DNA of 64,000 bases, from contig QNGE01000917.1 of assembly GCA_008508345.1 (NCBI GenBank), forward strand, positions 145,745-209,744, given 5' to 3'. The translations under genes and the position numbers were made by a program. Source of the DNA: Paragonimus westermani. Lineage: Eukaryota > Platyhelminthes > Trematoda > Plagiorchiida > Troglotrematidae. The notes beneath the pieces are model-generated. The model searched no databases and was not told the origin of the DNA. It worked only from the letters and a program-made list of their open reading frames with translations. Of the stretch, positions 44,001 to 50,898 are shown in pieces; within the stretch, counting starts at the first letter, position 1, and every line of letters starts with the position of its first letter.

Positions 44001-47000
44001 ACCAAGTGATCAACACGAGGAAAGTTGAGATGTGATGCTCTTTCAACCGGAATTCATAAGGCATGTTGATCCATAACATAACTTGTGATGTTTCGTATAG
44101 CTTCGCTATGCTCCTAGTTATCCAGTCATCAGACTTGAGCTCCAGTTCATATTCATCCAAAGGCTTCACAGTCGATTTTCAAAACTATTGTTATACTGTT
44201 CTGTGTGAACAAAGCCATGTCAGTCCCTCAAAACCCTAGACAAAAACAACGCCGAAGTCAAAGACGTCATACGTTTACTCGTCGTTTACCACACAGTTCA
44301 CAAAGACTGTGAAACGTGTCAAGATCCTGGACATTACTTGTTTATTCAGCAACAACGGCAGTACGAGTTAAATTCCTTTGAAAATTTCTGTTTAACATGC
44401 TTTTTTGGACTGGTCTATCTGAATATGTGCCACTCAATACACCGCAGGTTTGCTGAATGATCATCGAATATCCTTGAACCTGTCAGGCATACTCTGTCAT
44501 TGTACAAACTACGAAAACCACTTGAGTTCGTTAATACAATCGATGGGCCTAGTTAAACTCGACAAAACGTGCTCTCTTTTGACAGTTAGCCTTTGTTTAT
44601 AAATACTGATAAACAGATTGAGAATAACACAACGTTACGAGCAAGTTGTAATACTCTACGTTTCAACCACCTCGGGTGGCCTTCCTCAGGAGTGTTGTAA
44701 TCGAAATCACATTTGTTTATAAATCGATCACAGACCATATTTGTAGCTACATTGTATCCAATAACCCAGACTTTCGTAACCCCCCCAACCGGAGTTGAAA
44801 TGGTTGCAGCATTCTGTAACCAGACTTTGCAAAGTCCAACAAGAAAACTTACCAGTTGACGAATGGTGTGTCGATGGGATTTTCACTGGGACCATTGTTT
44901 ACGAGTACCTTCATGGCACGGCTCACACTTGACGAACTGAAAGGGTCTACCCAAAAATGTAATGTTTGGAAACAGTTCGTTTCCTTGAAGAACTTGAACA
45001 AAACAATGAGAACGCGCAAATCACACAATGTTCTCCATCATTAAGATTTTGTACATTCTGATCACACACAGACATGTAGCTAATTTTAAATGAGTGGAAA
45101 TTCTACAGGGTGAACATCATGCTTTGAGGGATTAAACAGACAGACACAAAAATGAAATTTGAGACAACTGGTTCCTTTGAGCAGTTTGAAATAAAAGCAG
45201 TTAGAATACGAAACCTGGTAGATGCTTGCATTTCGTATTTACTCATCGGTACCTAGTTTACAATAACACGGATGGGTTTTTTTATAGCAAACGACTAGGG
45301 GAGTGGGTGATCAAAAAGCGGGTTAGGATGAGTCATTAAGTCCAGAGAAGGGTCAAGTTCACGAACATTTATTTCTGAACACAGATAGCTGGTTTGAGAC
45401 GATTGATTGCAACTGCTTCAGCAAACCGTAAGAATCCCGGATTAGAATGACGTAACGGGATTTTGAATACACGAGATGGATCGATAGCGTGACCGGTGAT
45501 CAGAACATGTCTAGCGACTGAGAAAAATGAAAATCAAAATTATGTTGGCTCCCAGGGTATCTGCAACATCAACACAAATTGTTCCTTAGCCGAACAGTCT
45601 CCTCAGCTACAAGAAAAACAGTCTACGTCTGTCATATTCCATTGATTTTACAAATGGTTGTGTAGCTGCGGTACGACTTACATGTTACAGGTGGAGTATA
45701 GACCGATAACTAGCTGTTCGTATCAAGGAACAGGTTACCAAATGGCTGTGAACTCAGTCAGAAACACTGGACGTCTGTATGGATGCCGGTGGACGGCACA
45801 TACCTCCATCAGTTGCAACGCATATAATCCGAAAAGGACAATGTTGAAGTTTCTGACACATTCTCGGTGATTTTTTGGAGCAACTGAGAAAGAAAACCCA
45901 AGTTTTCTGAGGCTCTGACTATCAAACGTCAATCTCTCCGCTGTGTGATCAAAACCAATTTGTTGACGTTGCAGCTACCCTGGTAGTCGGCATCCCCATA
46001 AGTTTGATTTTCGGTTTTTGTGTCTGTCTGTTTACTCTCCCATGCTGTGACACCCGCCTTGTAGAATTTCGACTCGTTTAAACTTAGCTACATGTCCATG
46101 TGTGATCCGAATGTACGAAATATTACTCATGCAGAACATCACATGAATTATGTCTTCTCACTGCCTTATTCAATCCAGTGTTTAGGAGCGATACATTGAT
46201 GTCATCATATACCCTGTTCGGACGAATATCTGGGCTTTTTTTCAACTCCATCCGCGTTAGACTACGTTTTACACGGGAAAAAACGTCCGTCTCATGCAAA
46301 AGGTGGTGCACAAAGGTGGTAGCAGTGTCCGATTTCTTTCACGCTTGGGTTCTGAACTTACAGCGGTTTCGTCTAATCGTTCTATGATTACAGGACAGCG
46401 GTTGGTTTGAGTTATCGGTTTGTCCGTACAGCTTTTATGAAAGCGAATCGTTACTTCGTTCAAGAGTTCATTCATTTTTTTCACTGTTACGGCACTGTTG
46501 TTTGTTAGCTCTCTCTCTCTCTTTTGGTGTTCCAGTTTCTATCAGCTCTGTTAACTCCCACTCATAACTAAAAAATGGAACATGTAGTTTATCAGAAGTA
46601 AATCTGGAAGCAGTACGTGGTTTGATAAAAAGTCAGATAGAAGTGAACGTGTCATATTTGCAGTTTGATTTGAATGGCCATTTTCTGCCTGATACACACA
46701 AATGTAAGTATTTTAAGTAATCCGGAAATCAGTTGTTTGTTTTGTCCATGAAAATTAATGATCTGTGTTGGCTGAACAACCAGAAAATTGTGTGATAGGA
46801 TCCGGGGATATCAGACTGGTGATTATGTGACAGATTTGACCAAGTTCGCCATAACAGTCTAGCTAAACTCTAGAAGATCCGGGCCACCCTAGTGATCTGA
46901 CGCACATTTTCAGGATGTCATTGCATCATTATCAGAAAACCACTGCCTCTGGAAATCAGACACATCTTCAGAGCACCCTGGAAGTAACATAACTCCATGT

Positions 47001-49149
47001 TTCGGAGGTTACGAGCTGAACCATGCGTTTGCATCATATCGCTTTGTATTAGCCTGAATCACACCTCAATTTGCACGTACTCCAATACACCGTTCACATT
47101 ATTCACACAAACTCAGGAAGCGATGCAGACGCAAGTCACACTCAATCAAGATTTATATACTAAATTGATCAGTTTCTTGTCGGTACACTTGTTATAATCC
47201 ATAATTAACCTTAATGAGTGAAATGTCGACGAAAATGAAGGTTATTATGCCAGTTCCTGAAAAGCTGAATCTGGATGAGTATAATCCATCTAAGTTTTTC
47301 ACTTCACACGCTTGTTACGGATATTGTTTAACGCTTCAAGAATGTCCTGGTTCACTCGGTAACAAATCAAAAATTTGCAACAGAGTGAGCCCTTACTTGG
47401 TTTGATTCTGCTACCTTGACTTGTTGGTCAGGCTCATACAGTAGATCGATCCAGTGGACTATGGTGACTTGAACATCGGTCCTTCTAGGTGGAGCCCTGT
47501 CAAACACGTCAAAGGTGAGAAGTCAGACAAAAAGCAGTTGTAGTCATAGGGGTCTACATCACACTGTTGACAGCACTGAAATTCTTAGATAGTAAAACAC
47601 AAACTTACGAGAACACTACAAAACCAGTTATATGTTTATTATGCTACTATCTTCCGATTAGAACAGGAGGGTATTAGAAAAGCTGCCCTTAGACAAAAGA
47701 AAACTCCCATCGCCCAATAACTGATCGCAACCGTGCGTCTGTTGTTTAACCCCGTTGAATAGTTTTCGACATCACCTAAAGGCCTAATGTAACGTGGAAT
47801 ACGTCTACTATGCGGAGCACTGCTCAGAATCAAACCGTAATATTTTTCCGCTAAGCTGTCGGATGAGGTAAATTAGTCATTAGCAAATGAATAGGGGCAG
47901 TTTAATCACTAGCTCCGGGTGCAACACCACACGACAGACTCTTTTGCGACATAAACGTTGTTCAATCCGTTCACTTCCATCTTCTTCCTTCTCTGCTAAC
48001 CTTTTTTCAAGTCAAGACAGCTGGTAGACATGATGGCTTCTAATATTTCAGTCTTCGACTACTAGGCCGAACAAATGCTGTGGCAGGCACCCTCTTCAAT
48101 CCGGAAGTGGACGTGTGCTGTGTCTCTGGAAGACAGCAAAACAGTCAGCATTCTCCGTCACTTGAATTTACCCTTAGATAACGTTGTGGACCAGAGCTTC
48201 TTATGTAGTCTCCGTTGATAGTGAATGCACTGAGCCCTAAAGCAGGGCAGAACTTGCTAAACTGGGTCCCAGTGAACAGTTGTCCATTTGCCGTCAGACG
48301 GCATTTTGGTCGAATCTGTTGACAATGACCGGAGAGATTGTTTGTTTGTCATATCTACATGTGTCTCAGAAACAATAAGTTTCAATCCCGTTAAAAACGT
48401 TTTCTACGAAGATGTCTTCAATTTTTTCATGGAGGATAAGACCTTGAACATCGATATACTTGTTGGTGACATGAACGAAAAAGCCACGTTATGAACCCAG
48501 TCCTTCGTTAGTTAAACAATGGTTTCTCATTAAAATTAAAAATAATTCATTCAAAAATATTCTTATTCTACTCATTTTTCAGTTTGGTAGACAACTTTTC
48601 ACTAATTATCAAAACGCAATGGCCAGAGTTCAACGTCAGATCGCAGTTCGACACGTTCCTCCGGGAGGATTATACAATATGAATGGATCGTTGAGTGCCT
48701 ACATTCAGCGCAAATCCTCATTCGACATTCTCACCTCCTCCAACTCCACCATAGCCATGACACCTGCAGAAAGTGCTAGTAGTCTGACGTTAAACACCGG
48801 TTCTCCATCAGTTCCTAAAAAATTTCTCTTTAGTCGAAATCAACAACCAGATTTAAAACAGTCATTCACGGATCCACGTTTTGGCCAAGTAACTAATCGC
48901 TGCGCTCTGGAAAACGAACGTCCAGTTTCCCCATTGCTACTACGGTTCCAACAATCGACGACACAAGCGACCTCCCACAACAAACCGTATCCAGTCGGTC
49001 AACCTCAGATGGCCAACTCCAATGTAGACCGTGGACTAACATCAAGGGCGAATTACGCTTTGCCCCAGTCAGTTATAGCCGGTTCTCTAACTTCGAACGG
49101 TGGATCCTACCAATCAGATAGAAAACCAACCACCATCAACTATGTTTGA
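4961..49149 (+). CDS. RAPH1-like: RA-PH adaptor protein, MRL (MIG-10/RIAM/Lamellipodin)-like, ten visible exons
   Basis: Joined exons are 4961-5061, 8416-8970, 9406-9816, 23185-23344, 30743-30864, 35795-35854, 36233-36385, 37835-37945, 41375-41476 and 48583-49149. Every junction has AG/GT borders and matching phase, giving about 779 residues before the stop. The order is coiled coil, Ser/Pro/Gln-rich region, RA domain, PH domain, then a polar tail. The RA block beginning LVVRIF, the following IERVFEEHDKV, the PH block around KTWSRRFCVLRSSGLY and the closing WICRLRIAK/FGRQLFTNYQ follow the RA-PH module of MRL proteins closely. The linker (GDEFAEVNGY) and the APTPHGFAFKP stretch also resemble Grb7/10/14, but no SH2 domain follows. 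Family members bind Ras/Rap GTPases and phosphoinositides at the membrane and act on actin and integrins; that role is inferred here. The first exon opens with two bases of a split codon, so an upstream exon is expected unless translation starts at the in-frame ATG at 4870. Confidence 0.85.
5062..8415 (+). other. intron of the MRL-like gene
   Basis: No coding is recognised. A tRNA-like repeat fragment lies near 7,375-7,445, with an A-box-like tggttatgttgt and a B-box-like gggttcatatcc about 25 nt apart. The spacing suggests a decayed tRNA-derived SINE. Confidence 0.55.
8416..8970 (+). CDS. RAPH1-like: MRL-like gene, Ser/Pro-rich exon
   Basis: This 555-nt exon (185 codons) lies between a good acceptor (ttttctctacag) and a GT at 8971, phase 0 at both ends. 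It begins RYSLASSPTSSQP and is rich in Ser, Pro, Gln and Asn, with proline clusters such as SPQPPTPSLG. It has no recognisable fold and is probably disordered. No FPPPP-type Ena/VASP-binding motif is visible. The donor (gttaga) is weaker than the others in this gene, but without it the frame stops 12 nt later. Confidence 0.7.
9406..9816 (+). CDS. RAPH1-like: MRL-like gene, second low-complexity exon
   Basis: The acceptor is cttcaaacag ending at 9405 and the donor is gtgagt at 9817; the exon is 137 codons, phase 0 at both ends. It starts GLPSPCTRPPDFVD and ends SPESSLSDKS. It is rich in Ser, His and Gln with several Ser-Pro pairs and looks disordered. Only 435 nt of intron separate it from the previous exon. 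It is followed by the largest intron in the gene, about 13.4 kb. Confidence 0.72.
10907..11024 (+). repeat. repeat with 8-bp hairpin and tRNA-like T arm (SINE-like)
   Basis: At 10,907-10,928 tattggga and tcccaata form a perfect 8-bp stem around a 6-nt loop. At 11,008-11,024 gctgg and ccagc enclose the 7-nt loop ttcgaat, which is a textbook tRNA T arm and an exact RNA polymerase III B box (ggttcgaatcc). I cannot find a matching acceptor stem or anticodon arm upstream, so it is not a tRNA gene. A SINE or a tRNA-primed element remnant is the likely source. Confidence 0.4.
12491..12550. repeat. 60-nt palindromic element able to fold as three-way junction
   Basis: The outer arms aggtcact (12,491-12,498) and agtgacct (12,543-12,550) pair perfectly. 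Inside are two further hairpins: ttgcc-tta-ggcaa (12,502-12,514) and atacac-agt-gtgtat (12,523-12,537). All three stems are perfect. No known RNA family is recognised; it could be a small transposon remnant or chance. Confidence 0.4.
16843..17130 (-). CDS. possible terminal exon with a transmembrane segment (unrecognised)
   Basis: On the minus strand a strong acceptor (attctgttctttctaatcag) is followed by an open frame AILQSLIFYFKYSESDEKTF, then WLTYIGFLLICATIQQVV, then SYVICLVSGF, to a TGA at 16,843. About 28 residues are hydrophobic and flanked by charged residues, as in a membrane helix. It lies inside the large intron of the adaptor gene on the opposite strand. No family is recognised and no companion exon is clear, so this may be a nested gene exon or a chance frame. 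Confidence 0.25.
   Translation of the reverse strand, partial: VLSNQAILQSLIFYFKYSESDEKTFWSPRTRKQWLTYIGFLLICATIQQVVSYVICLVSGFNPHSSTKACKENYLKMCLKIHRSQRNVSEINEAF
23185..23344 (+). CDS. RAPH1-like: MRL-like gene, RA domain exon (N-terminal half)
   Basis: The acceptor is tttccccctcag and the donor gtgagt at 23345. The exon encodes LVVRIFRPDRTTKAIMIDEQ, then MTAGEIASMLIEKN, then VVEKVPALKI, and ends with the first base of a codon. The pattern of basic strand, acidic MIDEQMT turn and helix is the start of a Ras-association (ubiquitin-like) domain as in MIG-10, pico and RIAM. An earlier possible donor at 23326 would break the match to IERxFEDH of the family. Confidence 0.9.
23345..30742 (+). other. 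intron of the MRL-like gene
   Basis: No coding recognised. Long chance frames at 25,661-26,047 (plus) and 26,290-26,691 (minus) have no protein-like features. It includes a perfect tandem 12-mer duplication at 29,161-29,184. Confidence 0.6.
29161..29184. repeat. tandem duplication of a 12-mer
   Basis: The 12-mer aagtcgcattgc occurs twice head to tail without mismatch. It is a minor slippage-type repeat. Confidence 0.8.
30743..30864 (+). CDS. RAPH1-like: MRL-like gene, RA domain exon (C-terminal half)
   Basis: The acceptor ends at 30742 (gtgtttacag) and the donor is gtacgt at 30865. The split codon completes Glu, giving ERVFEEHDKVSECILSW, then FFEDRKDHFGFIESPK. This matches the second half of the RA domain, in which ERxFEDHExVxExLxxW is a family hallmark. 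It ends in phase 0. Confidence 0.9.
30865..35794 (+). other. intron of the MRL-like gene
   Basis: No coding recognised. A 13-nt unit, atacaaataacg(c/t), is repeated in tandem at 31,484-31,509. Confidence 0.6.
31484..31509. repeat. tandem 13-mer, two units
   Basis: The unit atacaaataacg followed by c or t is present twice in tandem, differing only in the last base. Confidence 0.8.
35795..35854 (+). CDS. RAPH1-like: MRL-like gene, 20-codon RA-PH linker exon
   Basis: This 60-nt microexon lies between ttttcaaaacag and gtacgt, phase 0 at both ends. It reads YWFGDEFAEVNGYNSADAVQ. It replaces the linker between RA and PH domains and resembles the corresponding acidic stretch in Grb7/10/14 more than that of RIAM. 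Because it is phase 0-0, skipping it would keep the reading frame. Confidence 0.72.
36233..36385 (+). CDS. RAPH1-like: MRL-like gene, PH domain exon 1
   Basis: The acceptor is gtaaacacacag and the donor gtaagg at 36386; the exon is 51 codons, phase 0-0. It starts TMLSNLEQVGFPEW, then has RDYLYIRKPGEKTWSRRF and CVLRSSGLY. This is the PH start: strand 1, the basic loop that contacts phosphoinositide head groups (Lys/Arg), and strands 2-3. A W-x-R-R-x-x-x-L-R pattern is typical of the family. The upstream AG at 36243 is out of phase. Confidence 0.9.
36386..37834 (+). other. intron of the MRL-like gene
   Basis: 1.4 kb with nothing recognisable. It ends in a long pyrimidine tract before the acceptor. 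Confidence 0.6.
37835..37945 (+). CDS. RAPH1-like: MRL-like gene, PH domain exon 2
   Basis: A long pyrimidine tract (ttttttcctccctctgttttag) precedes the exon and gtaagt follows it. The 37 codons read STDLIRILVLDSPLQLYTTT, then WSRLRAPTPHGFAFK. The middle PH strands and the APTxxxFxFK block are shared by RIAM, Lamellipodin and Grb7-family proteins. Confidence 0.88.
37946..41374 (+). other. intron of the MRL-like gene
   Basis: 3.4 kb with no recognisable coding or structured element. Confidence 0.55.
41375..41476 (+). CDS. RAPH1-like: MRL-like gene, PH domain exon 3
   Basis: The acceptor is cgtgttttacag and the donor gtgagt at 41477; the exon is 34 codons, phase 0-0. It encodes SKHVFCFCATDEKALRNWIC and then RLRIAK. 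This is the last PH strand and the C-terminal alpha helix with its invariant Trp, ending in the IRIAK motif that leads into the KYG(K/R)xLYxNY segment of MRL proteins. Confidence 0.9.
41477..44600 (+). other. intron of the MRL-like gene, 5' part
   Basis: No coding recognised before the Penelope-like element starting near 44.6 kb. The frame at 42,201-42,422 is unexplained and shows no family features. Confidence 0.55.
44634..44712 (-). ncRNA. hammerhead-ribozyme-like motif of the Penelope element
   Basis: Read on the minus strand, CTGAGGA and GAAAC flank a hairpin (ccacc-cga-ggtgg), and the outer segments start CTC and GAG. This is the layout of a minimal type I hammerhead (CUGANGA, helix II, GAAA), and such motifs are known in Penelope-like elements. 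There is one extra A after the first core segment, helix III would be a single pair, and the strand is opposite to the RT frame. The outer stem is better paired on the plus strand through G-U pairs. Activity is therefore unproven. Confidence 0.4.
44985..45160 (+). repeat. left arm of a diverged inverted repeat
   Basis: This segment matches, in reverse complement, 46,012-46,195. Shared blocks include gacatgtagcta, gaaattctaca and taaacagacagacacaaaaa. Identity is high in these blocks but there are small indels. It interrupts the Penelope element between the RT and GIY-YIG parts. Confidence 0.65.
46012..46195 (-). repeat. right arm of the diverged inverted repeat
   Basis: Reverse-complement partner of 44,985-45,160. 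A minus-strand open frame runs through the start of the arm (46,123-46,311, containing ELKKSPDIRPNRVYDDI and NKAVRRHNSCDVLHE). The left arm ends its frame with the related NKTMRTRKSHNVLHH, so a coding repeat of unknown family seems to be the source. Confidence 0.6.
46320..48039 (+). other. intron of the MRL-like gene, 3' part
   Basis: No coding recognised. A 40-nt segment at about 46,663-46,702 sits between a cag and gtaagt but would break the frame of the adaptor gene. Confidence 0.5.
46509..46522. repeat. short CT microsatellite
   Basis: Seven CT units in a row, followed by a T run. Confidence 0.8.
48040..48495 (+). mobile_element. LINE endonuclease fragment, second copy
   Basis: Frames read LLGRTNAVAGTLFNPEVDV and CCVSG, then NLLNWVPVNSCPFAVR, then DRRDCLFVISTCVSET, NVFYEDVFNFF and DILVGDMNEK. 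These follow the APE-type endonuclease of the LINE also found at 1,760-3,830; both copies share the ISTCVSET..VFYEDV..DMN block. There are frameshifts, and it ends without an RT domain, about 90 nt before the last exon of the adaptor gene. Confidence 0.72.
48583..49149 (+). CDS. RAPH1-like: MRL-like gene, terminal exon
   Basis: The acceptor is ctactcatttttcag. The exon opens FGRQLFTNYQNAMARVQRQ, the conserved helix after the PH domain, and continues for 188 codons to a TGA. The tail is rich in Ser, Asn, Gln and Arg and contains no SH2 domain and no FPPPP repeats. This distinguishes it from Grb7-family proteins and from vertebrate Lamellipodin, whose long tails carry Ena/VASP and profilin sites. 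A degraded LINE fragment ends about 90 nt upstream of the exon. Confidence 0.85.
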   Translation, partial: FGRQLFTNYQNAMARVQRQIAVRHVPPGGLYNMNGSLSAYIQRKSSFDILTSSNSTIAMTPAESASSLTLNTGSPSVPKKFLFSRNQQPDLKQSFTDPRFGQVTNRCALENERPVSPLLLRFQQSTTQATSHNKPYPVGQPQMANSNVDRGLTSRANYALPQSVIAGSLTSNGGSYQSDRKPTTINYV

Positions 49150-49406
49150 TTTCAAAGAGTTTATCGACTACACCCGATGAAAGTTATCCATTCGTTAAGG
49201 CGTTCGAGCGAAAGCTGCAGCTGGTGGACGATGGACACAAAACAACAATTCTTTCTTCCACAAGGAAAATACAGACTTCTTTTTTTTCTACCTGATTTTA
49301 GGCATTCACAAGGATGTTCATCACTGTTTTCACCTCTTTCAAACAGTTAACTGTATACTTGAAACTTTTCAGCTTATCAGACACGAGGTTCTAGTCATCT
49401 TGCTAG

Positions 49407-49412
49407 AATAAA
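49407..49412 (+). terminator. polyadenylation signal of the MRL-like gene
   Basis: An AATAAA hexamer lies about 258 nt after the stop codon, the first canonical signal in the 3' untranslated region. The cleavage site cannot be fixed from sequence alone. Confidence 0.5.
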
Positions 49413-50499
49413 CCGTTCCCATACATTGCAGTAATGTCCAAATACTTTTCCATCATGTGGCCACTCGTTGCGTGTGCATGTTACTTAGGTAACCCATTGA
49501 TTTATAGTGAACGACAGCACTGGTCGGCCTAATTAGGGGAGTAATCAGTTGAAAATGTGCGGATAATTGTCAATCATTGCCATCAATCTTCTGTCTGTTT
49601 GCTTATTTGAACGGGTAACACACAGAAGAATGTTTATTTGTGTTTCCTACTTTGTCAGTGAAGAATGGTCTGAATCATTGTATTTATCAATGAAATGAAA
49701 ACTTTCCACCTTGTAAACGATTAAACAAATGCTGATTTTTTGTGAACTGTTGCTTTAATCCTAAAAGAGATTTTCCCCCAAGCCGAGACAATCAATTGAT
49801 GTAAGAAACTAATCAAACAAATTCGATTTCTCTTTCATCCCAAACGCATAAAAAGACTAACTGTTTCTCACTCGTTTTTTGCCTTTCACTCGTCTCTCTT
49901 GTCAGTGAGCCATCACTTTGTCCTCGTTTCTATAAAATTGAGTTTGCTTAAAGAAAACTATATTGATTTTTCTTGAAATTTCAGTTTTCAAATGAAGCAG
50001 TCTCATATTTCTTCATTGTCACGGCTTAGTGAAATTCATAATGTATACAAGTCCAAGAAAGCAATCGAAAATTTTTTATGCGCGTCACACTTCACAATCA
50101 ATCGAAAGGTCATGAGGAAACGCAACAAGTTGTTACCGTAACAAGCGATCTAGCAAAAGCTAATCAGGTCTACACTGTGAAGTAAAGACCCTGGACAACT
50201 GGTACAACTGATTTGACTGTGTGGTATCCCATCGACCGAATGGAAGCAGTTTTTCTGGTGTAATGTTAGTACCGTTCGTGAACGTGAAGGCTGACAAACC
50301 GTCGCTTAAACACAAAAACTGTTCTGTTTGAACGGTTCAAATAAAGATGGCCTGCGTGACGTTTACGTTGACAGTTTCCAGCCTAACAGCTAAAACCGCT
50401 GAACTGTGTCCGAATGACACCGCGGTCACCATTATGTATTGAAAATGAATTCGTAAGTTATAAAACTCAATAAACTTTTTCCAAGGTTATTGATAAGTG

Positions 50500-50590
50500 A
50501 ATTGACAGTAACAACGTTACGAGCAAATTGTAATACTCTCCGTTCCAACCGATTAGGTTAGCCTTCCTCAGGAGTTTTTTGTACTTCGCA
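50500..50590 (-). repeat. Penelope terminal repeat fragment, second copy of hammerhead-like region
   Basis: This segment is a diverged direct copy of 44,620-44,705, sharing acaacgttacgagcaa, ttgtaatactct and ccttcctcaggag. On the minus strand the CTGAGGA box is kept but GAAAC has become GGAAC and the hairpin is altered, so it is probably a dead copy. Confidence 0.6.
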
Positions 50591-50729
50591 AAAGTCGTTT
50601 CTGAAGTCACTTATCCCAGTTAAAATACAATAGCTGTGCCCTCTGTCGAGAAGGCCAGTCCGCCTGGTCATCACCTACTAACGAAAGTAGTTGACTGATC
50701 AGAACTGGTGATCTTGTTGTATAATAATT

Positions 50730-50850
50730 GAGGTCATTGACGCGGTGGTCAGTGTAGTTGCCTCATGATAGCGTCGCCGAGTTTCAAATCTTTGTCGTGG
50801 CAATGGATATGCACTTCCGACAAGCTCTGGCAAGAATACAACGACAATCA
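50730..50850 (+). repeat. tRNA-derived SINE-like repeat
   Basis: It has a gcggtggtcagtgtagttgc A-box-like segment followed after about 30 nt by gagtttcaaatctttg, a decayed B box. The downstream block tggcaatggatatgcacttc resembles the one near 635-660. This is the usual layout of tRNA-derived SINEs. Confidence 0.45.
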
Positions 50851-50898
50851 AGGTCTTCTGGTCAAAAAAGGCTAGCTAGAATGTTTATCTGAATGCAG

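Larger units (their letters stand above)
44600..46010 (+). mobile_element. Penelope-like retroelement remnant (RT core and GIY-YIG endonuclease)
   Basis: A frame at 44,856-44,935 reads TNGVSMGFSLGPLFTSTFMA, the (D)GVxMGSPLGPxxAxxFM motif of Penelope-like reverse transcriptases. Further on, 45,655-45,870 reads CSCGTTYMLQVEYRPITS, then AVNSVRNTGRL and HTSIS, the C-terminal GIY-YIG region of the same family; decayed homology continues to about 45,990. The catalytic (Y)VDD motif is not convincingly visible, and the two parts are separated by many stops. The element is inactive and lies inside the intron before the last exon of the adaptor gene. Confidence 0.65.
49150..50898. other. 3' untranslated region and intergenic sequence
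   Basis: It contains the adaptor gene's 3' end, a second Penelope terminal fragment (about 50,500-50,590) and a tRNA-like repeat (about 50,730-50,850). AATAAA hexamers also occur at about 50,340 and 50,467, but I cannot tie them to a gene. Confidence 0.5.

Noticed and set aside
46663..46702. 40-nt segment between cag and gtaagt
   Set aside because: Length is not a multiple of three and would disrupt the seamless PH-to-tail junction of the adaptor gene.
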